Shown here: in pieces, positions 51,942 through 64,000 of the stretch
How positions within the stretch are numbered: the stretch's first letter is position 1
How the letters are laid out: the number at the start of each line of letters is the position of its first letter
Assembly (NCBI RefSeq): GCF_027580225.2
Contig: NC_073340.2
Coordinates: 19,786,001 to 19,850,000, forward strand
Direction of reading: 5' to 3'
Source of the DNA: Misgurnus anguillicaudatus
Taxonomy: Eukaryota > Chordata > Actinopteri > Cypriniformes > Cobitidae
DNA: 64,000 nucleotides
Notes under the pieces: model-generated
Seen by the model: only the letters and a program-made list of their open reading frames with translations
What the model was told of the DNA's origin: nothing
Databases searched by the model: none
Translations under genes and position numbers: made by a program

Positions 51942-53630
51942 GTGTTGTTTAATGACATGTTTGTGCATGGCCCTTGACTTCCATTCTGAAGCAGTCAAGA
52001 GACGCTTCTAAACGAGTCAAAAAGTCAAGACATGACCCATTGTCAAAATGTCAATGTCCATCACTGTAGTTCATCCAAAACAAACCAGGAATGAGACTTA
52101 AAGTGTTAAATACCAGAAATATCCTTTAAGATTTCAGTTAATCTATTTTCATGTGTGTGAGTGTTTTCATTTGTGTGTTTTCATTGTGTTGCTGTGAGCA
52201 AGTGTGTGTTTTTGAGAGCCTTGTTGAAGGAGTTATATATCAACATACTTATAATCACAGGTTTATCTGTGCCTATCCTCCATCTCTCATCTTTGTTCTT
52301 GTTTTTTTTAATGTGTGTAACCTTATTCACACACCACTTTGGTCCCAGAAAATACCTATAATATTGTCAGACAAGCTTCTTTGGGAACGCAAACACGTCC
52401 CGTAAATGTTCTGGGATCACTCCCGGAAAGAGGACTTAGTAAGATACCCGGAAAGCAATCAGTGTGAATCATACACAGAAGCAATGCTGTAAAGGCCGTG
52501 TTGTAGTGAGTACGCGCACACAGATTCCAGCACATCTTTAGCCGGAAAACACTTAAGCAGACACTTAAACAAAGTTTGAATAAACCAAAAATCTAACGAT
52601 CCTGGACAGATCCCGGACACTTTTCCTGTGTATTTTCTGTAATGTTTGTGTGAAAAGGGCTTATGATAACTGTTTGTTGTTGCTATCTTTCAGCACTCTT
52701 GCGCTTGAAGTTTTGCAGATGTTTCTTTGGAATGCTATTCCCGTCATTTTCGTTTCAGTGGCATTGTCGAGTATTGCTGTTGGTTGCTTCTTGAGCCTCC
52801 ACCTTCTGTCCTATTTTCACAGTGATTATGTATAATTTTGGTTAGTTTACAAACTGCAAAAATGCATAACTGGGTAAATATTTTAGCTTTATTCTGAGAT
52901 CAATAAAAAGGAGTTGGTCACCCTGCACTGATTTGTTTTTTTCGAATTCACTCAAACAGGTGTTTACAGCTGGATTTTTTAAATTGGATTTAAAATGTTT
53001 GTTCTCGTAATCAGGGTTTGGAAAAAATACATCTGGCAGGACAGAATTTTCCATCCATCCATCTTTTTGTATTTGTGTCAAAGTTTGACCAATACGAGAC
53101 TGCTGGAGTTTGAAAGATGATTGGTCAGCTATCTGATGTAGAAGTGGGGCTAGGTAATTTCTGTCTGGCAAGTGAAGTAAAGGTCTTTCACAATGTATTA
53201 CTTTTAACCTCCCCATTTTTCTTCTGTTATTCCCTCTCTCCTTCCTTTCCTTTCACCCACATCCTCTCTGTGTAACTGATAGCAGAGCAAAAACTTTTTG
53301 TTTTCACTCTCTGAAATAATACCCTCTCAAGTGAGTCAACATGGGCGTTTAACCATTACACTGGGGGTGACTCCAACCCCCCAAAACTTTTGAGAAATAA
53401 TCATTGTAATACAGTTTTGCAAAACTGTCATACAAACATTATAATGCTATTAGTATTGTTACTTTAAATTTGAAGTGAATGTACAGTAAGACTGAACAGA
53501 AGGCCAACCATTTACTTGAGCAGTACTAAGACTATAGATACAATACTATGCCTTTTTTGCTGCTAACCTAATGCTCTACCACTATACAGGAGCACGAATG
53601 AAGATAACTGCTAAACTTATGGTGCTTTTC
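51942..53630. other. no recognised feature
   Basis: No exon found. Confidence 0.45.
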
Positions 53631-55500
53631 TGTCTCATAGTATGGCTTGGTAGAGCCTACTTTTGGTGGGTTTTCCACTCTCCAGTACCAGGTACTTTTT
53701 TTGTACCACCTCGGTTGTTGGGCAAGTCGCACTGATACTAAAATATGACTTGTAAACACTCAGAAACACGCAGATCACTATTTAGTCAGAGAGAATTGTC
53801 ACTATCAGTGCAATATAAGCTTACCCTCGTGCACTATTGAGCAAACAACAAGTGATTTTGTCATCTATTCTGTGCTTTGTTGTACAAGTTCCCAAACTCC
53901 CATAGCAGTGAAAAACACTGACATGCTGAGAATCAAGCATTCCATCGATATACTAATTTGCTCTTGTGTTGAGCGTATGTTTACGATGATGTCACGGCAG
54001 TAGAGGCGCCGCAACTATCCACCTGTTTCTTGACGTAAATGTGGGCGCCGCCATCTTTGAGTTTTTCTGTTTATGACTTCCGGTGAGCCACTAAAGCTAA
54101 TGGTAGTCTATTGTGAAGGACACAAGTGTGCCATTTTGACGGGCTGTCTAATGTTTATTATGAAATCCAGGATGACCGACATAATTTGTGCAGGGGTTGC
54201 CATAATAGCTAATACAAATGCAGTAAATCTCTACAAAACATTTGTTTTAACCACAATCCATGCACAAGAACTGAATGTGTATGTGGCGCACATGCACTCA
54301 TGATCACATGATTTTTATCACATGATGTATTTACAAATCCATCCAGTAAAACATTTCATAGAAACTACCAGTAAACAATAAATACAATAATTGTTTAAAA
54401 ACAACTAATATTATGCTGATAAAAATATGCTGATTTATTTATTCTGCTACTATTTATTATTACAAAAATGCGATTACAGTAAAGAATATATACGACATAA
54501 TTTGCTTAGTTAATGTTTGTAATAGTAATGTGTTTGTGTGTACTTTTGTTATGTTTTAAATGAAAAAGCAAATACTTTAAAAAGTAAGCAAATAATTTCA
54601 TAATCTCTTTTTAGAATGGGATTTATTTCTTTATTCTCATTTCACATCTTCGTTCATTTCTTGAAAATAATTTTTATTGGAACAAAAATAATCCCATACC
54701 CCTAGTGCGTAAGAAGTGATGTAATAATATTTTCATAAAACGAAAACAATACTTAAAATATGTAGTAGTTTAATATGTTTATTATGGTTTGTTCAAATAA
54801 CTTACAATGTGTTGAATGAGAAAGAAACTCCTGACTGTGTCGGACTGCGTGAAGCTTGACGTGTCGCCATAAACAAATCCTTTAAAAATTAAAAATAAAA
54901 ACTCACACCAGAGGGACAGTTGTGACATTTTAAACTAGCCCCTGAAAAGTTAAAAACACGAAGTCTTGGTAAATTCCATTCCATGTAAATTCCAAACTCT
55001 CGACTGACTTTCTTATTGTAAAGATACTGGTTTGTCTCTGTGCTTTTATATTTGCCCATTGAAGACCCATTACCTCCGATCAACAACATGAAATGATTGA
55101 ATATATCTTCAAATATCAAGCCACTTCTTAATTTCATCCTCACACTGGTTCATGGCAGGTGTAGTAAATATTAACTGTTTAAATCATGTTTTATGCGTGC
55201 TCCCACTACACTGTTTTCTACCGGCTGGCTATTGAACGGGAAGTCTAGCACCGGAACGGAAATATGTCACATCACTTACTTCCACGTTCGAGAAAAGGTG
55301 AATAAAGATAAGTCTATTGCTGCGTTCCAGAGCCCATCCAAACCAGTGGGACGTGGATCCCACTCACTTTAAAGCGGTACTAAACTGCATTGGAAAAGCA
55401 ATCCGAGTCAAAGTAAAGCGACTGAAATACCGACGCTATTTGTACAGCGAAATGAAAAGGCGACATTAGTATGTCCACTCTAGTGAAGGAAGTCCCACCC
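53631..55500. repeat. complex repeat region, boundaries unclear
   Basis: 53640-53720 has AGTACCAGGTACTTTTT and GTGGGTTTTCCACT. 55210-55280 has CTATTGAACGGGAAGTCTAGC and a long CpG-containing tail. These look like the two ends of a large non-autonomous DNA element, with a CpG-richer insert near 53990-54130. Family not assigned. Confidence 0.35.
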
Positions 55501-57750
55501 TCCAGTAAAAAGACCCATTCGTCAATCGTTAAAGGTCAATTATTCTTTAGGGGAGCCGTTCTGTACAAAGTTTTGTGAAATATTTGTCACCCGTTGTGCA
55601 TTCGCAGGAGATGAAGCAACCTGGAATACAATTTTTCTTAAAAGGACTTTGCTAAGAATAAAGATTCTGCTTTGTACAGTATGGTCACTACCCTATATAC
55701 AAGATTACTTTTCAGGAATGATGTCTGATCTCTCATCAGACCTGCTCCTCAGCACTTCTTGGCTTAAACCCCAGTAAACAATGTGAAAATCTGATCCTAA
55801 ATCAGCACTCAGCACAAATACTTGCTGTTAGATCTCTGAGGGGGGACTTCCTCTCCGTGGTCTGATGAAAATAAGTGTCTGTGGTTCTAGCTGAAACATT
55901 GATCAAAATCATCTGATGGAAATTGCCTCGACCTGAGGAAACGAAGGACTGTGTGATGTCGGCTATATGCTGAGAAGATTTGTTTGTGTGTACATCAGTT
56001 GAGAGATAAAATATTTGCAGATAAACAAAGCAGTGGAAAATCTGAGGTGGAGGTCTCATGCATTTTGTATTAAAGGAGATTGGTTTTTTAATTGGTCTCC
56101 TTCCCCCACAAAGCCTCCAGCTGACTGCAACTAAAACTAACAATGTGTCTGTGGCCTCAGCCAGGACAGATGGTGAAGTGAACTAAACGTGCTGGGGTGA
56201 CATAAGTGTGTATTGGTCATTGATTGTGACTGGTTGCCTTGCTGGGCCATACTCCTGTTTGTATCTAGTCATCCATCTGACTGTTTGCTGTGTACCAATG
56301 GATCTGGCAACAGCAGCTGGGCTTGAGGCTGGGTGTGGATCGAAGGAGGGTTGTGTGTACATTTTTTCGGGGGGAGGGGTCTGGGTTGAAGGAAATAGTA
56401 CTGGATTAAAAAAACAGACAATGAGGGGAAGTAGGAAAAAGACTAGAGGGAGGCAAGAATACACAAAATTATGCAGAATCTGTCCAGGAAAAACAATAGG
56501 GATCAATGCAAACAGTGGATGTGCTTACCGCTGTACCACAGTCTGAAGCGTCTGTCTGCTGTCTCTATTGAAATAGGACTTGCAATAGTGTAAACCCTGC
56601 ATTGTCTTTACCAACACTGCAAAGTACTATGTGACATTTTGTTATATACAAAAATTGAACATTGAAAATATGAAAGGAGTAGGGAGGGGTGCCTCTGAAG
56701 TGCCTAAAGTAGCATGGAAGAGTTATTTCAGAACAGTTTTTGCCATGTTATCCTGTAAGCCAGGGATATTTTAGACATGTAGTTTACATTGAATTGCCCT
56801 TATTACTCTTGACCATGCATGCATTTCTAGTGTAAATGAAGTATACAGAGAGAACATACTGTAGCATGACCTCATCTGCACCAGTCCAGAGTATCTAGTA
56901 TGGAATGTTGAACTGTTTTTTGTCAAAGCCCCTTTTAAGTGGGGTTCAAGGGTATATGATTGCATATCTCCTCCTGTTCGACTGGTTTAAGACCCCTTGG
57001 ACTGGTTTGATCTGCACTATCCAGCTGACCCAACCCAAACACAGCGCTAATGTATCCCAGGAACCCAGCCAGGATATTACGAGTGAGCTGTGTGTCAAAA
57101 GGCAGTCATGCTCACTCTGGTTCTGACCTAGTTTCAAACTCTCCTAAGTATTGCTTTATTCTTCCTCCATCAAGGCTTTCCTTCACTGGACCAGAGCCAG
57201 TCTTCAATAATGCCCGTCCATATGTGCTACAGCTTTTTAGTCTCACTGCACTATAAAACTTTGGTGTCAAATTATGCAACTCTAGCTGTGCAACTTTTAT
57301 CTCGCAGTCAGAATTGAGAATTTAAACTGACTAAAGCGTGATGGCTTGTGATGAAGATGATGATTTCTGCAGACCTGTATAGAGAGTTTGGGTTACTTTA
57401 TTTCCTGAATGAGATGCAGTGCAACCATTTAAACACTTTTTTACTGCATACATGTTCATCTGTGTGTGTTTTACTTTCCACATGTGTACATGAGATAGCA
57501 TCTTATCAGGGAAGAACTGAAAATTAGAAAGCTGGAGAACAACCAATAAAATCCAAGGTTTTACTTTTGGCCATTGATTTTAAAACTCTTGTGCCATTGT
57601 GTAAAAAGCTCTTGTGTTTTGCATGTGGATATACAGGGTGGTGTTAACTAAGACATAATTAATTATCTGATCTAAAACAGGTAGCTCTAAAGAATTCGGT
57701 GGGTACAAGACGATCACACCCTCTGCAAGAAATACCATATGTGTTAGTGG
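55501..57750. other. no recognised feature
   Basis: Overlapping open frames of about 110 codons occur on both strands at 55802-56546 but show no similarity I recognise and no splice context. Confidence 0.45.
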
Positions 57751-58430
57751 GTCTGGCGCTAGCAGTTTTAGCATAGCTAGCACAATCCATTGAATCTGAT
57801 TGGACCATTAGCATTGCGCTAAAAAAATAACCAAAGAGTTTCGATATTTTTCCTATTTAACTCTTGACTCTTCTGTAGTTACATCATGTACTAAGACCGA
57901 CGGAAAATTTAAATCTGCGATTTTCTAGGCAAATATGGCTAGGAACTATACTCTTATTCTAGCGTAATAATCAGTGACTTTGCTGCCGCAACATGGCCGC
58001 AGCAGGCGTAGTGATATTACACACTGACTAAAATAGTCCTCTTGGTTACTTTCAAAAGACGGTTTCAGCAGTAACAACATAATTAAGCGGCTGTCGTGGT
58101 CTGCACGTAACTTCCGGTAAACTCCGCTAAGAAAGAATAAAAACAAAGTTATTTAAACGTAGTTTATTTATATAACAAGCAAAAAAACAACAACACATAG
58201 ATTACCTAGGAAACCAAAACATTTGTTATTTTCGACGAGGCATTTATTCAAGAGATCGGTTTAGCAACTAGTCAGACCATTAAAAAAACGAAACCGGAAG
58301 TACAATTCGGATCCAGACGTGTATCGCGTCAGCGCACGTGCGTTCGATGAAACCGTCTATAGCAGGGGACTATTTTTGGGCAGTGCATAATATCACTACG
58401 CCTGCTACAGCCATGTTACATCATAAAGAC
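57751..58430. mobile_element. family C repeat, copy 2, interrupted by an insertion
   Basis: 57757-58057 and 58358-58400 align with 25650-25985 (CCATTGAATCTGATT, GGCTAGGAACTATACTC, GACTATTTTTGGGCAGTGC). The 300 bp between is the GACGGTTTCA MITE. Left terminus not found. Confidence 0.75.
58058..58357. mobile_element. GACGGTTTCA MITE, copy 2 (reverse orientation)
   Basis: GACGGTTTCAGCAGTAACA at the left, CGATGAAACCGTC at the right; reverse complement of 37654-37948. The uninterrupted paralogous site at about 25940-25965 defines the ends of the insertion. Confidence 0.9.
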
Positions 58431-60286
58431 AAAACATATTAACATAAAATTACAGCTTTTTCCCTCCCTCCTCTCTTTAACAAATCCTAACAACAAAAAT
58501 AACAAACAGATTCAAAATACACAACCCAACCATAAATCATTGCCACAACAGTTTGTGTCAACGGAAATTAAATAGTCCAAGAAAGATCCAGATTTTACTA
58601 AATTTCTTTGGTGTTTTCCTCACATTGAAAAGGATTTTTTCAGGGGTAAAGTATGAGGTGAGGTCATTGATTCAATGTTTGTTTGTTTTTTGTTTTGGGG
58701 GGGGGTGACAAAATTTCTAGTTTAGTAATATACACTACAGTTACTACAGTTTTTTTTTAAAAACATTTTTGTCATTTTTAAAAATCAACAGTACACATCT
58801 GTAAAACTGTCTTTGCCTTGCAAACTGTCATAATTTTTTATACTGCAGATCACATAATTCAGGACTGTCTCGTGATCCCAAATCCTGTCTGTCTACACTT
58901 TTTTGTTAATCCCTAAGAAGGCTTTAACCTGATTTTTGTATGTGTAGCAAGGAGGAACAGTACAGCCAAATGTCTCTCTGATATCTCTATTGTTTGGATT
59001 CAGAGAATAGCAGGGGGTGCAGATTGCAGAACTGATATTTAGTGGTTTTAAACGAACCAAAAATACTCGGCAGTCTTCCAAAAGTTCTGGAAACACTGAC
59101 CAGCAATTATAATGGTTCTGCAAGTCCTTGGTGTTTGAAGGCTGTAAATAAACAAGTCAAAGAGTTAATTCAGGACACTTATTATCTTTTCAAACAGATT
59201 ACAGAAACAAGTGACTCAGTGCTCTTAAGTATTCAAATGTATTTGCTCATGTAATTTAATCCATTACTTCTGCATAGGGCTACATTCTCATTCATTCTGG
59301 GGGCCTGTGATCACAAATTTCATTGTCTTGCAGGTGGTGTGCAGACCTACTTGATTTTTTGTAGTTTGCCAATGAGGCAAACCAATGTAGCAATGAGCTG
59401 TTTCAATAAGGTTTGCTATTTGGTGCTGTTTCATTGGAGACAAGAAAATACAGAAGAACTTATGATTGACACTTGTCACTTCCAAAGATCCTGAATTTTT
59501 TGCTCCTGACAAAACAGTCTTTACTGTAATTTATGCCATGTTCATGAGAGGAAGCAGCCGGGAAGGCAAGTTATTTAATGGTTCATTACAGTTCTGTGTT
59601 TTTAAAGCTACCCTTCTCACAGTTACAAGTTTGCCAGCACAGGGCCTCTGTCCTGCTCCCAACATCCTAAGCATGTGGTGTGAGGGCCAAATCATGTTAG
59701 AGGGGTATCACTGAAATCCTTTCTGTTTTGACAAGAGCTTGGGAGAGATGGATATACTAATCAAAGTAAAGATACATTTACTCAGACTGCGGTCAACTTC
59801 GGACAAAATATTTTTCTATTCTTTTCTCTCTGTTACTGATCACTATTTGTATATTCCATGTATCTTTCAATAGGCTGAGCTCAATGACTCCTTTGCCTGC
59901 CAGGACTCAATTAACTTATTGGTGTCTCCGTGGTTCAAATGACTCCACGTCTGGCGGATATTTGACATATTTCATTTCTTGACAAAGCTGGAGTGTTTCA
60001 CAATTTATAGGCGTAGACCCGCTGTGCCTAGTTTTTTTTGGAGGATTTTTGTTTTAAATGGCTTTCAGCTTTTCTGGGGTATCTCTCTACAACACTAAGA
60101 TCATCTGGGATACCCTCATGACTGTATTGTATTATGTGTTTAAAATTACCTTAAGGATTTAGTTATGTGGCAATGTAACAATATTCTCTCTCATCACCTC
60201 AGCATGTCAGGGATGAGACAAAGGCTTGTGGATTTCCTAAAGGTTGGTTGTTCCTTGTAATATTTGTAAAAAAAAAAAAACTTATA
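58431..60286. other. no recognised feature
   Basis: A G-run at 58697-58706 only. No exon found. Confidence 0.45.
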
Positions 60287-61705
60287 GGGGTGGTTTCACA
60301 AACAGGGATTAGACTAGTCCGTTAGACTAAAATAAAGAGCTGTCCAAACTGAAAACAATTTGCACTGGCATATCTTAAAATACGTCAGTGCCCTTTGTTT
60401 TGCCTTAAAATGCACACAAGTAATATGTTTAGTATGTCATGTTTGTTAAAACTAGTTGTATTTCCTAATTAAACTAAGGTCTGGTCCTGGCTTAAACTTT
60501 ATGTGTTGTTGGGGCGATTTTTGTTTTTTTGGAGTCTTAATTTGACCACAACTTTCTCTGTGTTTCAGCAAATGGAATGATTTTTGGTGACAAATCTTAT
60601 ATTTACACATATTTTAAGAAAATGGTTTGAAACTTTTCAAAAACTCAAAAACACACTGTGGGCAAATTTACTACCATTTCGAGTTGTTATACTTAGGGCT
60701 GTCACGATTATGAAATTTGGCTGACGGTAAATTGTTTAATAACTTGTGACAATTATGACGATTTATTGCCTGTTTATTGGTTTGACATTTAATTCTCATA
60801 CATTTTTTGTTTATGAAATAATTTTCACAGATTGTTGTGATTATTTAAAAAAAATATTTTGCAAGGTTTATCTGGCAGTAAATATTTATACACATAACAC
60901 ATTTTTAAAAGTAATCTGACACCGTCTCATTTATACAGGCGCTGCAGCTCCCTCTTGTGTTTTTTAGAGAGATGTGCAATCATTGCGGTGATCTGAAATC
61001 ATCGCGATGAGGTCAAACAATTGCGATGAGACGATTATTTAATCATTGTGACAGCCCTAGTTATACTATGCTCTCTAATATGCTGCTAAACTCCATATAA
61101 CTGCTATTATACTCCATAAGCTCTGTTTTTTGCACAGGGCTACTAAGGGGTTAATGATGCCACATGGTGATCAACAGTAAAACCACCAACATTCAAGAAT
61201 GCATGATAATAAGGTGTCATGGCTCTGCAATCAAAAAAAATTGTTATAATGTAAGTCAATGGGGCAAAAATGGCCACAAACCATAAATGTGGAAGAAAAA
61301 ATTAAATCTGATGCTGCAAAAAAACTAAAAATGCATCAAACCCAATGTTTTTACTAATCTTTGACATGCCCAAGACTGTGAAAAAGGTTAAAAAGAATCC
61401 AGTCCACTATCACTTTTTATATTGAAAATCGGTCATTTTGCATGTGTTTTTTCCGCCAAATCAGTGACATCACTTATGAACTTGCCAATTAAAGAGATAA
61501 AATCATGGAATTGTTGTAAACATTTGGTAGTTTGGATCAGTACTGAGGTTGATTAACAGATTTATGCAAAAAAATAGAATTTTTTTTTTTTAATCTGATA
61601 CATTTTTACAGACGTTTATTTAAAGTGGCCTTTTTTGGCCACTAACAACACAAAAGGGTAGTGAACAAGGGTTAAGCTGCTAATCCCTGTCCGGGAAACC
61701 ACCCC
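60287..61705. mobile_element. GGGGTGGTTTCNC element with nested insertions
   Basis: GGGGTGGTTTCACAAACAGG at 60287 and CCTGTCCGGGAAACCACCCC at 61686-61705 are its ends. The interior is much longer than the element core, so other sequence, including the hAT MITE at 60694, has been inserted. Confidence 0.6.
60694..61059. mobile_element. hAT MITE TAGGGCTGTCAC, copy 2 (inverted relative to copy 1)
   Basis: TIRs TAGGGCTGTCACGATTA and TTGTGACAGCCCTA; perfect 8-bp duplication GTTATACT at 60686-60693 and 61060-61067. Reverse complement of 47031-47435. Confidence 0.95.
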
Positions 61706-62433
61706 AAAAGGTCTTTGTCATCCAATAACTTTTTTATGATGCCAAGTATTTTTTTTATAGAAGCATATATATATGTATTTATCAAAACATCTAGATAATT
61801 AAAAAGGTTTAACCCAAATGAGAAAGTTATACAGGAAACCTACCAAACAAACTGACAGATAACTGTAGATAAGAGCACCTGTTTTTAATCTGATACAGTG
61901 TTGTGTATCTGATAGTCCGGGGAGTGTAGGCTTTACAGTATGTTGAAACCTCGCTGTTGCGCGCTGCTCTGTTGCACACTTCGCGTGGACTGGATGTCTG
62001 CTGTGTATCAATTTGATTCTCTCCCCAGTATGATGTCAGTGCATACTGTTGTTTTTGCATGATGGCCAAATACATGGATCAGTCTCCAGATACAGTATAC
62101 AGCTGACACACACGTGAGTTGACTTAGCCACCCACACATGCATGCACGTGTTCTTCAATCCAGAAATGCCTTCACATTGATTTAGCTGTATCTTAATACA
62201 CTTTTGACACATCTGCAGGTCAGTGACCCTGCTGTGTTTTTATCACACACCCAGCACGCTGTGGCTATAGTGTTTCAAACTTTTTATAGACCTTTCCAGA
62301 TTAATGACTTGTAATTAGTAGTTCAGGGGTTTTCATACTGTGGGTCATGACTCAATCGTAGGTCACACAGGGGAATAAAGTGGGTCCTGCATAAAAAAGC
62401 TACATTTTTTACACATTTTTTCCATTATATTGT

Positions 62434-62744
62434 TTAAAGCAACACTATGTAGTTTTTTTTACCTTTAAATAATGTCTCTAAAATTATTTCAGTGACAGAA
62501 CAACTTTTAACTGGACAAACTGTACTGTTGCTGCAACCTGAGCAGCCTCCTAGCTGCTACAAGCACACTCTGATAGTGGCGGTGGAGGAAACACAGCCCC
62601 GCCCCTCCCCCTGCCTGCAGAAACACAGCCCCGCCCCTCCCCCTGCCTGCAGAAGAGTGTCTGATACCAGGCACTGTTGTGCTTTTCAACCACATGGGGG
62701 AGCTGTAAGTCATTTTTACATGGAAACTACATAGTGTTGCTTAA
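62434..62744. mobile_element. TTAAAGCAACACTATGTAG MITE
   Basis: TTAAAGCAACACTATGTAG and CTACATAGTGTTGCTTAA are its ends. Contains two tandem units with AAACACAGCCCCGCCCCTCC at about 62589-62650. Confidence 0.85.
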
Positions 62745-63258
62745 AGGGCGATTTATAGTCGTGCGTAGGTCCTACGGCGTAGCCGCGACGGCGTAGGTTC
62801 CGCGTCGGTTTTCATTTATACTTTTGCGTCGTCCTCCGTGTCAACTTGCAAACACACGCGGAAACCGCTGGTAGGCAGTATCCACACGTGTAACCACAGT
62901 AGCAGCGCGACCGTCAGAGAAGAAGAAGCTTGGCAAGTTAACCCAAAACGAAGAAGAAATAGCAACTTGTTGTGTATGATTTGAGAAGACCAGCAATGAT
63001 GGAAGTAAATAAACAGCGACTTATGTTGCAGTTTGAGTTAAATCACTCCTCAACTTGGCTCATCTTTGTTTTCACTGTCTGAAACGGAAATACCTATGAC
63101 GCAGGTTTTTTTACCTGACGGGAGGGGTTCTGGTGGACCAATCACAGTGCTTGCGGTCCGCGTAGAGCCGGCGTGCTGTTAGAAATTTTGTGAGGTGCGC
63201 GTCAGGCTACGCAGTGCTACGGCGTAGGACCTACGCACGACTATAAATCGCACTTTAA
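62741..63258. mobile_element. CGTAGGTCCTACG element
   Basis: TTAAAGGGCGATTTATAGTC and GACTATAAATCGCACTTTAA at the ends, then CGTGCGTAGGTCCTACGGCG and its complement. Shares TTAA 62741-62744 with the preceding MITE. Confidence 0.88.
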
Positions 63259-64000
63259 CCTCCCAGCTGTGCAAAAGATAACTTTTTTTTTGCTATAGCT
63301 TGTATCAGTCAAGTTTTTTCAAAACACACAAGTCATATAACTTAAATCTGATTAATTTCTAAAGACGACTAGTGATTCAAGACCATATTTTTAGCTTCCT
63401 GTGTGTTATCTCAGCCCCCCCCCCCCATATGTCTATGAATATAGGTTCCAGATATACAGTAAGTTGAACAGTTGAAATAGAGATCTACAGTAAAAAAGAT
63501 ATTTTTAAATTATTTAATGGATGGTTAAATTTGATATTATGATGTATGTGTCTAGTAATAATCTATGGTCCTGGTCCTTTCTCTTTACTATTACTAGCCC
63601 TTGTTACGTTGTGTTCTTTGTGTTTAAGCTTTTAGCCGGCAATATCTTCTTCAGTAAGAAGGATTTCATTTATGACAGACAATGTTGGATATGCTCGTTT
63701 ACTTATAAACGTTTTCTTGCATGGCATAGATTTCACTAAACACGTCCTACACTACACACATGCGCTGTATCCAGCTGTGCAATTGGAGATGTGGGGCTAT
63801 AGGGCGGAGAAAAGAAGGATAAGAAACTACATTGGAAGGAGGTCCCACTTTTGCCGAGCACGACATGGAGAGAAAGTGATATATTTTCTTTCAGTCTCAT
63901 TCGAAAGCACGGGAGTTTGGTTGGGAACGCGAAAGACTGCAAGCGAATTAATCTGAACCGCGTCAGGATCCACGACGAAAAGTTTTTACAGGAAACTAAA
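63259..64000. other. no recognised exon; possible promoter-proximal sequence at the end
   Basis: 63780-64000 is less A+T-rich and has several CpG (CACGAC, GGAACGCG, AACCGCGTC, CCACGACG). This could be the edge of a first exon continuing past the window, or another repeat end. A C-run lies at 63415-63426. Confidence 0.3.

Noticed and set aside
54073..54303. 76-codon frame near CpG-rich sequence
   Set aside because: No similarity, and it sits within a probable repeat insertion.
55802..56546. overlapping frames of about 110 codons on both strands
   Set aside because: No family similarity, no splice sites in register, biased simple sequence.

Overview
The window is vertebrate nuclear DNA, almost certainly from a teleost and most likely a cyprinid. 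The evidence is spliced coding exons with GT..AG introns, an A+T-rich background, a very high density of small inverted-repeat DNA transposons, a Tc1/mariner copy and a tRNA-derived SINE. The species call rests on my recognition of the repeat families, not on a search.

One gene is clearly identifiable: ablim2 (actin-binding LIM protein 2), plus strand, about 3.7-37.3 kb. The start of the gene lies upstream of the window. The exons present encode the second half of LIM1, then LIM2, LIM3 and LIM4 (3.7-13.3 kb), a Ser/Pro-rich linker with several cassette-type exons (14.9-27.8 kb), a dematin-like stretch, an 8-nt microexon and the C-terminal villin headpiece (28.9-34.4 kb). A long 3' UTR follows, ending near a poly(A) signal at 37307. 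Using one of two alternative linker exons, the exons join into 609 in-frame codons including the stop. The paralogue call (ablim2, not ablim1 or ablim3) rests on remembered human ABLIM2 sequence in the linker and headpiece region.

Two structural points in the gene stand out. Exons 24596-24642 and 27064-27107 both enter in phase 1 and leave in phase 0, so exactly one must be used; taking both or neither gives a stop. Two LIM-region introns (acceptors at about 8121 and 8713) have AA where the reading frame requires AG, with an out-of-frame AG just downstream.

Beyond 37.4 kb there is no confidently recognised coding gene. A CpG-rich block at 38.45-38.68 kb has two inverted CCAAT boxes and an ATG-containing exon with a good donor, and looks like the promoter and first exon of the next gene. 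Human gene order would make that afap1, but I cannot confirm it. From there to 64 kb I see only intron-like or intergenic DNA.

The rest of the window is a stratified transposon landscape: hAT elements with 8-bp target duplications (17881, 25001, 30076, 45036, 47031, 60694), Harbinger-like elements with 3-bp duplications (9710, 20932), many MITEs bounded by TTAA, a Tc1/mariner copy with a DD36E-spaced transposase remnant, and decayed RecQ-like helicase exon copies inside one composite repeat. Several are nested or stacked end to end, so their relative ages can be read.
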